Both the position numbers and the translations under genes were made by a program. A stretch of DNA of 64,000 nucleotides from Neopusillimonas aromaticivorans (GTDB taxonomy: Bacteria; Pseudomonadota; Gammaproteobacteria; Burkholderiales; Burkholderiaceae_B): NCBI RefSeq assembly GCF_030344915.1, contig NZ_CP128233.1, positions 434,001-498,000 of the forward strand, given 5' to 3'. Under the pieces are notes generated by a model, which saw nothing but the letters and a program-made list of their open reading frames with translations, searched no databases and was not told where the DNA came from. Shown in pieces: positions 46,671 through 55,825 of this stretch. Positions within the stretch are counted from its first letter, which is position 1; every line of letters begins with the position of its first letter.

Positions 46671-47660
46671 CTAGTCGTCGGCAGGCGGGATGCACGTAGC
46701 GATGTAGCGATGAAACAGGATGGAGGAAGAGCCCGTGTCGCGCGGCATGGCCTTTTGCAGGCCGCGCAATTCTTTTGGGGCAACGCCGAACCTATCGTGA
46801 AAGAAACGCGAAAAATGCGATCGGCTCGAGAAGCCACATTTATAGGCAAGCTCCTTCAGAGACAGCCTCTGGCCGTCCTTGTGCAGGATCATGCGATACG
46901 CCAGATCCAGACGTTTGTCCCTGATCAGCCGCGCCACGCCCTTGTCAGACTGGAACGTGCGGTATAGATGCGAGTGCGACAGCCTGAAGTGATGCATGAT
47001 GGACTCGGGCCCGAGTGAGGGGTCCGAAAGATGGCGGTCGATGTATTCGAGGATGCGCTGCCGCATCGAGAGGTTGATCGCCATGCATTGCTCGTGTGTC
47101 AAGGTGGCTCCGCTAAGCGCCGCTTTTACGAGCATCATCAGCGATTCACCCACGCCCGGCATGGCGTGGGCCTCCATGTCGTCGAGCAGCCCATCGAGCG
47201 ACACGATGAAATCGAACAGCAGCCGGTTGGTGGGTACATTGCCCCGCAGCACCACGCCGTGCAGGTTCCGTGTTGTCCAGTTTTGGCCGATGTCTTTGCG
47301 AGGGATGACGAGAGTAATCCTGGCGCCGGCTTCCTTCAGGCTGATCAATGGACGCGCAAGGTCCAGGATGAACATGTCGCCGGGCTGGGCGAGCAGATCT
47401 TTGCCGGCGAAATCACCCCGGTATTCTCCGGCGAGAATCAGTTGCAGCAAGTAGAAATCCAGATCCGTCTGAGTGATTAGGTTGAACGTCGTGTTGCCCA
47501 GCACCATGTTGCCGAACAGGCGCGAGCGCACCGATCCCGATATGCCTTCGTCGCCCGCGGGCGTGATTTCATACAGCAGGGATGACGTCTCGCGCCAGAA
47601 ATCGTCACGTATCGATTCCTCGACCATGTCGGTCGAGATGTAGAAACCACCTTCCATCAT
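46671..47660 (-). CDS. AraC-family regulator
   Basis: 329 residues with a good GGAGAAAAC site. The N-terminal AraC-binding-like domain (about residues 40-190, FeaR-like) has DLLAQPGDMFILDLARP. Two helix-turn-helix units follow (about 225-320, including MHHFRLSHSHLYRTFQSDKG and ELAYKCGFSSRSHFSRFF). It lies inside the cargo between the channel and glycosidase A genes, so it should activate them on sensing the substrate. The 211 bp between it and glycosidase A show no other gene. Confidence 0.85.
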   Translation of the reverse strand: MMEGGFYISTDMVEESIRDDFWRETSSLLYEITPAGDEGISGSVRSRLFGNMVLGNTTFNLITQTDLDFYLLQLILAGEYRGDFAGKDLLAQPGDMFILDLARPLISLKEAGARITLVIPRKDIGQNWTTRNLHGVVLRGNVPTNRLLFDFIVSLDGLLDDMEAHAMPGVGESLMMLVKAALSGATLTHEQCMAINLSMRQRILEYIDRHLSDPSLGPESIMHHFRLSHSHLYRTFQSDKGVARLIRDKRLDLAYRMILHKDGQRLSLKELAYKCGFSSRSHFSRFFHDRFGVAPKELRGLQKAMPRDTGSSSILFHRYIATCIPPADD

Positions 47661-47712
47661 GTTTTCTCCGGCAGCGAATCAAACGGTTGAACGACGCGTT
47701 AAGCTGCATGAT

Positions 47713-48670
47713 TCAATCATGAAAGGGCAGCGATAGCGTCAGGTAGACGGCGGTGCCTTCGACACGGTTCCGGGTATTGAACTCACGCAAAACCTTCAAG
47801 CGCGCCTGGATGGGTGTGTTTTCCCACTTGAATGCATGGCTGGCCGTGAGCCCAAGGGCGGCCGTGCGTCCGCGAAATCCGCCAAGCACCGCGCCGTCTC
47901 CGCTGTCATCGCTGATCTGCTGATGATAATAGCCGATGGCGCCCAGGGTGGTGCCAGGGCCGGCGATGTCGCGGGAGACCGCGGCTCCAGGTGCCACTCT
48001 GTGCCGGTTCGGTAATTCGTCTTCGGGTTGTTGCCGTTGAAAGTCACGCCGACCACGCCGGATATGTCCCAGCCTACGGCGGGGTCGTACCAGTCCCGGC
48101 CATGTACACGTCGGCGCCCCAGCGATGAAAGGCGATGTTCGACATGGAGTTCCCTCGATAATGTCCGGCGGGCACGTTGACCATGCCGACAAGGCTCCAG
48201 TGATAGGATCCGTTTTGCCACCCCAATGTGCCGGTGACGACCGGATCGCCCAGGGCCGTCACGCGGCTGGTGGTGTCGCCGGCGTAAGGGCCGAGCACCA
48301 GATCGGCATCGATGTACTGATGGCCGTAAGGCAGGGTCAGCCCCAGTGCCAGCCGGCCGTCCAGCAACTTGTACGGTGTGGACCAGACCAGGGTCGGCAG
48401 ATTGATCAGAGCCTGTGCTTTGAGGCCGACGGCCACCTGGCCGCCGGTGGGCAGGGATTGCGATGCGTCCGCCCGCGCCGTGTAGTAGTAGACGTCGTTC
48501 TGCAGATACAAGCCGGGCGCGGGCACGACGCCGGCCATCGGGCCCTTGGACCCCAGCAGATAGAAGCTGCTGCCGTTTTCCGAGGCGAGGGCTTGCGTGC
48601 CCGTCAGCGACAGTGCCGCGCTGAAGGCCAGCGCGGCTAACCACGATTTTTGCTTGACGCGCTGCTTCAT
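47713..48670 (-). CDS. MetA-pathway-type outer-membrane channel (two frameshifts)
   Basis: A beta-barrel of the phenol-degradation MetA-like (SphA-type) family. A signal peptide (SWLAALAFSAALSL to ALAS) is followed by GLYLQNDVYYYTARADASQS and alternating strands. GWDISGVVGVTFNGNNPKTN and a final LTLSLPFHD strand close it. Missing bases at 48094-48096 and near 47985 break the frame; repair gives 319 residues. It starts inside the glycosidase B stop (ATGA), so the two are made together. It may admit the glycoside or aromatic compound. Confidence 0.78.
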
Positions 48671-50073
48671 GCCACGCCGTTCATCTTGATGCACTTCGCG
48701 TAATAGGCCAGGCTGGCCTTGGGTGTGCGCTTCTGTGTGGCGCGATCCACCTGGATCAGCCCGAAGGTTTTGGTGAAGCCCATGGCCCACTCCCAATTGT
48801 CCGTGGCGGCCCAGTAGAAAACGCCGCGCAGCTTGACGCCCTGATCGACGGCCTGATGCGCCGCCTGTAAATAAGACCGCAGATAAGTGCTGCGCTTGGG
48901 GTCCTGCACAACCCAGTCCACGGGCTGGGGATCTTCCAGTGGGAAGCCCGTCTCAGTGACGTAGATGTCGGGGGCGCCGTATTCGGTGTGAATGCGAAGC
49001 AGTATCTCGGTAAGGCCGTCGGGCTCGACCGGCAGCATCTGCGTGGGGATGAGTTTATTGGGGAAATGATCGACTAGCGGCATGAAGCCGAGGGGCGACC
49101 CGGCCGCCGCCTGAGCATAGACGCGCGCGTAGTAATTGACTCCGAGGCAGTCGGGCCGCGCCGCGATGTTCTCCATGTCGCCGGCTTTGACAAATGGTTC
49201 GACCAGCGTGCGCACTTTTTCGGGATAATCGCGGCCGAACAAGGGGTCCAGCCATGCGCCGTTCCAGAAAGCTTCGGCCATTTCGGCGGCTTGCGCGTCC
49301 TCGGGCGAGTCGGTCGCAGGACGTGCCGATTGACAGTTGATGGTGGTGGAAACCCGAGCGTCCTTGGGCAGGTTGGCGCGGGCCGCCGCTATCATCAGGC
49401 CCTGGGCCAGATTCTGGTGATGCACCGCCGCGCCCGTTGCTTGCATCGACGCCAGGCCCGGCGCATGAATGCCCAGGGCATAGCCGGCGGCCGCCACGGT
49501 GTTCGGTTCATTCAGCGCCAGCCACAGTCCAATGCGGTCGCCGAAGCGGCGTGTCAATATGTCGGCATAGTCGGCCAGACGATGGGTGATGTCGCGGTCG
49601 CGCAGGTCGCCCACCCAGGTGGGCATGTCCCAATGGCACATGGTGGCTGCCGGCTTCATGCCTCGACTCAGCATTTCGTCGATGATGCGGTCGTACAGCG
49701 CCATCCCCGCTTCGTTGGGTTTGCCGGGCCCGTCCGGCTGGATGCGCGGCCATGCGAAGGAGAATCGGAATGCATTCACACCGGCGGCGGCCAGCATGGC
49801 GAAATCCTCGGCGTAGTGGGTTTCGAAGGCCGTATTGACGGCGTTTGTCGAGCCATCGAGAATGTGCCCTTTTTGGTCGGCGAAGTCATCCCAGTTGCTG
49901 CGGCCCCGGCCCTGGCGGCTTTCCACCTGCGAAGCCGACGAGGCCACGCCCCATAAAAAGCCGTCGGAGAAGGTTTTCTGCTCGGCGAACGCGGTGGCTG
50001 GAAGCCCGGCCAGCATGCCCGAAGCGCCGGCCAGCTTGATGAAATTCCTGCGTGAAATAGATGGAGCTTGCAT
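48667..50073 (-). CDS. Tat-exported GH1 family glycosidase B
   Basis: 468 residues from 50073 (alternative start 50106). The Tat signal is SRRNFIKLAGASG, at residues 7-19. The acid/base Glu189 lies in LALNEPN and the nucleophile Glu374 in YVTETGFP. It is the same family and layout as glycosidase A, with moderate identity. Coupled by overlap to the channel gene. A role in cutting a different linkage or an aglycone variant of the same substrate is likely. The frame is intact. Confidence 0.88.
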   Translation of the reverse strand: MQAPSISRRNFIKLAGASGMLAGLPATAFAEQKTFSDGFLWGVASSASQVESRQGRGRSNWDDFADQKGHILDGSTNAVNTAFETHYAEDFAMLAAAGVNAFRFSFAWPRIQPDGPGKPNEAGMALYDRIIDEMLSRGMKPAATMCHWDMPTWVGDLRDRDITHRLADYADILTRRFGDRIGLWLALNEPNTVAAAGYALGIHAPGLASMQATGAAVHHQNLAQGLMIAAARANLPKDARVSTTINCQSARPATDSPEDAQAAEMAEAFWNGAWLDPLFGRDYPEKVRTLVEPFVKAGDMENIAARPDCLGVNYYARVYAQAAAGSPLGFMPLVDHFPNKLIPTQMLPVEPDGLTEILLRIHTEYGAPDIYVTETGFPLEDPQPVDWVVQDPKRSTYLRSYLQAAHQAVDQGVKLRGVFYWAATDNWEWAMGFTKTFGLIQVDRATQKRTPKASLAYYAKCIKMNGVA

Positions 50074-50223
50074 GTCGATGTCCCTGAGGAAACTGTCGAA
50101 GGCCATGGCTCCGGCAGATTCTTATTGCTTGATTTCTCAAAAGAAGACCGATGGTTACCGATTTACCACGGCTTTCCAATAGCAATGGGACAAAAGCGTT
50201 ATGGATAGGGGAGGTATCCGCCC

Positions 50224-51597
50224 TTATTTTTTCCGCAGCCTGCCTACCGTCTTGGCGGATATGTCGGCCGGCTGTCCGCCCCATTGTCCGCGAGCCCAGT
50301 TGGACAATTGCGCGATCTGCTCGTCGCTGAGCTGCTCGGCGAATCCGGGCATGGCGTACATGCGTTCATTGCCCGCAAAAGCTTGCGTGGGTATGCCTTC
50401 CAGCACGACCTTGATGAAGTTGAACGCATCGCTGTTGCTCAGGGCAGCGTTGCCCTGCATGGCGGGGGCAAGGTGGGGATGCCCTCGCCGGCCATGCCGT
50501 GGCAGCCTGCGCATGCGGATATATATTGCAGCCGGCCCGTGGCCGGGCCAGGCGCGGTTGGCGTGTCGGTATGGGCGCCGCCCTCCTTCGCGCGTGCGTG
50601 GGCGTCGACTGCGGCCGATATCGGCGCTGCGGCCGCGGTTGCCGCCCGGCCGTCGGCCCCGGTAAGCAGGTAGGTCGCCATCGCCTGCACGTCCTGCGCT
50701 TTCAGTTCGCTGGTGGAGGCATGGGTAACGGTGTACATGCCGCCAAATGAAGTACCTTGCGGCGACACGCCGGTACGCAGGAAGCGCGTGAGCGTGTCGA
50801 CTGTATAGCCTTGTCGGGCCAGGGTGGCGGCGCGTATGTCCGGGGCCTGCAGGCCGTCGATGACGGCGCCCTCGAAATGGCGCGAGAAGTTCGTGCCCAT
50901 CATGAAGTTCATGGGCGTATGGCAGGCCGCGCAGTGGCCCGCTCCTTCCACTAGGTAGGCGCCGCGGGTCCATAGGGCCGATTGTTCGCCGACATCATCG
51001 CCAGTGGCCGCCGGCAGGCGGCGCGGCCAGGCCCTCGATGCCTTCTCGCTTGGGAAAGTTCAGGAGATTCCAGAAGTTCATGGCGCCGCGCACCGGCAGC
51101 ACATAGACGCCGGTGTTGGGCTGGTTGGGCACTGCCAGGGGCGGAATGGTCTGGAGGTAGGCGTACAGCGCGTCGGCGTCCCCGGGCGTGATGCGGTGCA
51201 GGAATACATAAGGCATGGCCGGGTACAGGTTACGCCCGTCCCGCGCCACGCCGTCGCGCAGGGCGCGGTGGAAATCGGCCCGAGTGTAGCGGCCGATGCC
51301 ATGCACAGGGTCCGGCGTAATGTTGGTGGAATGCAGCGTGCCGAATGGCGTCCCGATGGCGACGCCGCCGGCCGCCAGCGGCCCTTGCGGGGTGGAGTGG
51401 CAGCCGAAGCAATCGGCCGCGGCGGCCATCTCGCGCCCGCGCGGCAGCAACTGCCGCATGTCGTCGACGCTGAGCGGCTGCTCGACATCCGCGCCCACGC
51501 TGGAGCTGCGGAAGAACCCCAGGTACACAGCCAGCATCAGCAGGGCAAGCAGCAAGAGCACGGCCCAGAGCGCGCGGCGCATTCGGTGCGATGTCAT
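50224..51597 (-). CDS. Tri-haem membrane cytochrome c, AdhB-like (frameshifts near 51000 and 50466)
   Basis: An electron-transfer subunit. An N-terminal membrane helix is followed by CFGCH, CAACH and CAGCH, the three haem sites of the alcohol/aldehyde dehydrogenase cytochrome family. Distal ligands may be Met residues such as in MYAMPGFAEQLSD. The written sequence breaks between the first and second haem domains near 51000 and again at the G5 run 50464-50468. The joined protein has about 458 residues. It follows the [2Fe-2S] subunit by 14 bp, so it accepts electrons from the Mo enzyme and hands them to the quinone pool or oxidase. Confidence 0.85.
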
Positions 51598-51611
51598 GGC
51601 ACTCGTCCTCC

Positions 51612-52157
51612 TTAGTCGGTAACACAGCCCGGAGTGGCCAGGGCAACTTGCCGGACGGCTTCGTGGTAACGCACATAGCCCGTGCAGCGGCAGATATGCG
51701 CGTCCAGCGCCGTTTCTATGGCCGCCTCCAAGTGCTCGCGTCGAATAGGCGCGCGTTTGAGCTCATCGATGAAAACGGTGGCGCCCGCCACGAAACCGGC
51801 GGTGCAATAGCCGCACTGGAAAGCAAAGTGCTCGACGAATGCCTGCTGCACCGGTGTCAACGATTCGAGGCGACCTTGGGCATCGTGCGTGGCATGCCCC
51901 TCAATGGTGACAATGGACTTGCCGTTGAAGTAGTGCGCATCGAAGATGCAGGTGCGGGTTTCAGCCAGCGTGCCGTCCGGGCGCTTTTCCATGACGGCAC
52001 AGGCATGGCATATCCCTTGCCCGCAACCGAAGTGGGTGCCCGTGAGGTTAAGGTATTCGTGCAGGAAGTGGATCATCGGCATGCCGGCGGGCACATCGAT
52101 CGGACCGATGTCCTGGCCGTTGATAGTCAGGGCTAGCGGCCGCTTTTCAAGAGTCAT
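51612..52157 (-). CDS. [2Fe-2S] subunit of a molybdenum hydroxylase (IorA/CoxS-like)
   Basis: 181 residues, intact. A plant-type [2Fe-2S] domain with CGQGICHAC is followed by a four-helix [2Fe-2S] domain with QCGYC and CRCTG. This is the small subunit of the xanthine-oxidase family. It lacks its own export signal, so it is expected to travel with the Tat-tagged large subunit. It overlaps the large-subunit stop (ATGA). Confidence 0.9.
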   Translation of the reverse strand: MTLEKRPLALTINGQDIGPIDVPAGMPMIHFLHEYLNLTGTHFGCGQGICHACAVMEKRPDGTLAETRTCIFDAHYFNGKSIVTIEGHATHDAQGRLESLTPVQQAFVEHFAFQCGYCTAGFVAGATVFIDELKRAPIRREHLEAAIETALDAHICRCTGYVRYHEAVRQVALATPGCVTD

Positions 52158-55080
52158 GACAGAGCCTTTCTGATCTTGCCCGGTGTAATGGGAAAGTGAT
52201 GAAATCGTGCGCCGATGGCGTGCGCCACGGCGTTGGAAATAGCCGGGATGACCGGGATCATCACCACTTCGGCCAGGCCCTTGGGGGTGAAGAGTCGGAC
52301 TGCGGAGGCAGATACTCGGCGGTCTGCCGCCACACTGCCACGTCGGAGGCGCGCGGCACTGTGTAGCGGTTGAAGTTCCAGGTTCCGTTGCCAGGGCCAT
52401 CGCCGTATAGCGGCAGGTCTTCCATCAGGGCATGGCCAATGCCCATGGCCAGGCCACCTTGCTGCTGGCCCGAAACCAGTTCGGGCACGATGACCATGCC
52501 GGTATCCAGCACGCTATGGTGCTTCAATACGCGCACTTCGCCGGTGTGAGTGTTGACGTCGACCGCCACCAGGCACGCCGCCGCCGTATACTGCGTGACC
52601 CCGGCCCTGTTGCGGTCCGTGGAGGGAAACTGCACTGTGGTGCGCTTTATGAAGTGGTAGCCGCCTGTGGTCATGAGACGCTTGTATTCGTCGGGCGCGC
52701 CATCGCCGTAGCGTACCGCCAACGCATCGACAGGCAGTGTCCGCAGGCCCGCGCCGGGTATGTCGAACTCTGCGCTGGCCCACTGCCATCGGCTGAAACA
52801 ATGCACCGCCACGCCGGTGATCAATCCAAGTTCATGCGCCTTGCGGGCGATATCCTCAAATGGAATGGGCGACATGCCGCCGCCACCGATGCCGCCATTC
52901 ACTAAGCGCAGGTCTTGCATGCGCATATCGCCGCTTGCCAACTGGCCGCCGGCCGGGCCGCCGCCCCAGATGGCTTGGGCGGCCGGCCATATCGTGTTTT
53001 CGAGTAGAAAACGGGCCGCCTGGCGCGTGCTGAAACCAATGAAGTACGCGCTATTGGATGCGCTCATGGGCGGTAACAGGCTGGGCACCCAATAGGGATC
53101 GCGCGCCAGTTCGTCTTGCTGCTGTTGTGTCAGGGTAAAGGGAATTTCGTTGCTTACCAAAGGAAGCTGTTCGAACGCGGTGATGCCAAAAACGGCAACG
53201 TCGGGGACCTTGCCCAGTATGCGCTGGACCATGATCTGCTGTGCCGTGGTGGCGCCGGTGCCGATTTCCTGCGTGCAATGGCGCATGGCAAGCACGCCCT
53301 GCGCGTCAAACTCAAGCACCAGCGCGCCCGTATCGGCACCCGAGCCGTAATCTTTCTGTGCTTGCGCAAACCCCAGGCCATAGCGATGCCCCGGGTGTGC
53401 GGCTTCGTAGGAGGCTTTGTCCGTTTCGCGGTTGCGCCAAAGCGGATGCGCGGCGGCCCGATCGAGCATTTCGAGGTTGCGCGGATCGCCCTCGGGCACA
53501 GCACCCTGGGTGTTGGGATAGCCGGGCCGTTGTGCATTGCGTCGGCGCAGCTCGATGGCGTCCAAACCCAGTTCGGCGGCGATTTCATCCACCATGACTT
53601 CTGTCATGGTCATTGCCTGTAAAGCACCGTAGCCGCGCATTGAGCCCGCTTCCACGGCCGGCGAAGACAGCGCTACGCCGGCCAGGTCGGATTGCGGGAA
53701 GTAGTAAATGGACTGGGCCGCGGTGGCCGCCACCTGGGCCACCGAAAACGAGAAGTTCGCGCGACCTCCGCCATTGCAGGTGTACTCGCCTTTCAAAACA
53801 TCGAAAAGACCGCTGCTGCGGTCCACGGCGATGGTCACGTCCATGTCGATGGCGTGGCGCTTCATGCCCATCTGGAATTGATCGTAGCGTGTGTTCGCGA
53901 GGCGCACGGGCCGGCCGGCGCCATAGAAACAGGCGGCGATGGCGTAATAAGGAAAAATGGAGTGGTCTTTCGAGCCATAGCCCACCGTCGAGCCCGTAAG
54001 CAACTCGATTTTCTCTACCGGGAAACGCGGGTTGTCCTTGACCATCAGGGCCGCCACCCGGGCCACCTCGTAGGGCGACTGCGTGGCGGTGATCAGACAA
54101 AGCGTGCGCGTATGCGGGTCGTACCATGCGTTGCCATTGTCCGGCTCCATGGCGCAAGGGTCGATGGACTGTGAATAGCCTTGCCGCCGCAGCACGAATT
54201 TGCGAGGGTCTGCGCGAGCCTCTTCGAGGCGTTGTTCTATGGCTTGTGCGGCATCCATCCCACGACGCATGGCATCGCCGCTCTCGCGGGCCACTTGTTC
54301 GGAATCAAGTGTTACGCCACCGCCCCTGTGCTTGAGCGCCACCACGTGAGGAATGAATGGGTTGTCGTCGTCCGGCTTGGGCCACGCAGGTTTATCGCCT
54401 TCGAAGGCCCCCAGATGACGGCGTCTTGCATGGGCGAGTACAGTGGCGGGTCGGTGGGCGTTGCGCCGCCGATGCGCACATAGCGCGCCGCCCCGTAAGG
54501 TGGCGGCGGCACGGGGCCTGTTTGCTCGCCGTAGAGGACGGCTTCGGGTGCGAACTGCAATCGTCTCCGGGCGACCTGGAAACGTTCGAAATCCTGGTAC
54601 ACCAGCATGGCCACGGGGTGGCCAAACATGGAAGGCGTTTCTCCTTTTGGCGTAAGCAGGTGGCGACCGTAGAAGTCGGGACCCAAATCGGGCGGATCAG
54701 GCGCGTGTATGCCATCGCGCTCCAGGTCTTCGTGCAGCACCAAGCGATCAGGTTGCAGATGGCTTCCCAATAGAGAAAGGTCCACCCCTTCGAAACGTCG
54801 ATCTGCCTGCGTGGCCTTGATGAAGAAGACGTGCGCCTGTTGTTCGGGCCAGCCCGGCAGGTCGCGGGCGCGATAGTCGTAGGCAAAGACCTTCTCGCCT
54901 GTCACCTTGCGCAGCGCATCCCATCGGTAGCGGGGCGATCCGTCGGTGTTCAGCCAGTTTTTGGAATGTGCCCCTGAATGCACTGGACCGCCTGGGCGGC
55001 GGGAAGGCGGGCAAACATCAGGGTGATGCCTCCGACCGTTCCCAACTTGATGAACTCGCGCCGCGAGAGCCCCTACCCAT
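52154..55080 (-). CDS. Tat-exported molybdopterin large subunit, IorB/aldehyde-oxidase type (four frameshifts)
   Basis: The xanthine-oxidase-family catalytic subunit with molybdopterin-cytosine-dinucleotide cofactor. The repaired N-terminus has a Tat signal (SRREFIKLGTVGGIT). Cofactor regions include GSTVGYGSKDHS, MRGYGALQAMT, and QEIGTGATTAQQI. A candidate catalytic Glu lies in GIGHALMED near the end. Missing bases at 55070-55073, near 54987, 54408-54412 and 52283-52287 break it; all four together give about 976 residues. It oxidises aldehydes or N-heterocycles. First cargo gene. Confidence 0.85.
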
Positions 55081-55236
55081 TTGCGCCCCTTCCGTCTTGG
55101 TTTTATAAGCTACAGCGATCAAGGTACCGCACATCCGCTACGAGAGTAGCCGCGGGCCTCGAGATTGGGGGTAGTTTAGCTACGGTTAAAGAAAGTGGCA
55201 ATGTTCGGCAGTGATCGGGGGAGCGGGTAGCGGGGT

Positions 55237-55593
55237 TTGCTGCACGATATCGCGGCCCTCAAGCATGCCGGCAAAAAGCCAACGCCAATTTCAGTGTTCG
55301 TATTTGCCAATCGTCGTGGACAGCCTTACACCGCGCCTGGCTTCCAGTGCATGTGGGCGAAGGTCATGACTGACTGGCTGAGCGAAGGCGAAACTCGCGA
55401 ACGCTTCACGTTTCCTGACCTAAGGGCCAATGACATGACGCACATAATGGAAGGGAAAAAAGACCCGGAAACGCACTCGAATCCGGCAACGACCCGGAGA
55501 GTTTACGACCGGCGGCGAGTAAGGAAAAATATCGCCTTTGAGGTAGTGCATGTCACCAAGTTTGGGACATGTCACCATTTGATGGTTTCCTGA
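55237..55593 (+). pseudogene. Degenerate tyrosine integrase remnant
   Basis: Only the C-terminal part of a phage/island integrase is left: FANRRGQPYTAPGFQCMW, then RERFTFPDLRAND and the end with a Tyr in TTRRVYDRRR. The first His of the HxxR box is Pro (PDLRA), the catalytic box is otherwise broken, and the N-terminal domains are absent. Traces reach up to about 55200. It lies next to the attachment repeat, as expected for the enzyme that inserted the island. The rest of the gap 55081-55236 holds no gene. Confidence 0.7.
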
Positions 55594-55617
55594 AATGCCG
55601 GAAAGCCACATGAATAT

Positions 55618-55664
55618 TGGGGTGACCGATGGGGCTCGAACCCACGACAACCGGAATCACAATC
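55618..55664 (-). repeat. Right 47-bp direct repeat (att site) in tRNA-His
   Basis: It is identical to 44873-44919 and forms the 3' part of the intact tRNA-His. It marks the right island boundary. Confidence 0.92.
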
Positions 55665-55694
55665 CGGGACTCTACCAACTGAGCTACGGTCACC
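55618..55694 (-). tRNA. tRNA-His (anticodon GTG)
   Basis: The minus strand gives G-1 then GTGACCG paired to CGGTCAC. The D arm is AGCTCAGTTGGTAGAG, the anticodon stem is CCGGATTGTGATTCCGG with anticodon GTG, the T arm is GTGGGTTCGAGCCCCAT, and CCCA is encoded. It is the island's integration target; no terminator remains close to its 3' end. Confidence 0.95.
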
Positions 55695-55825
55695 ACTAAA
55701 GAGCATTAGTTTAGCATAAGATTTTCGACCCAAGCAAGTGAACCCGAGAAGTTTCTATATACTCTACGTTGAAACGGGTTGCCCTTAGGGCACTTACCCA
55801 CCGTCAACACCGTTCAAGAAACGCC

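Larger units (their letters stand above)
44873..55664. mobile_element. Genomic island in tRNA-His with glycoside/Mo-hydroxylase cargo
   Basis: 47-bp direct repeats flank 10.7 kb of seven co-directional cargo genes plus an integrase remnant. The right repeat belongs to the complete tRNA-His and the left is a copy. The cargo has higher G+C to the eye than the flanks and an accessory function. No transfer, plasmid or phage structural genes are seen. Since the integrase is degenerate, the island is probably fixed. Confidence 0.88.

Noticed and set aside
50224..51597. Two separate cytochrome genes (mono- and di-haem)
   Set aside because: The three CxxCH sites with their spacers follow the AdhB tri-haem layout, and the break near 51000 fits the common indel pattern. 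Two genes remain a minor option.
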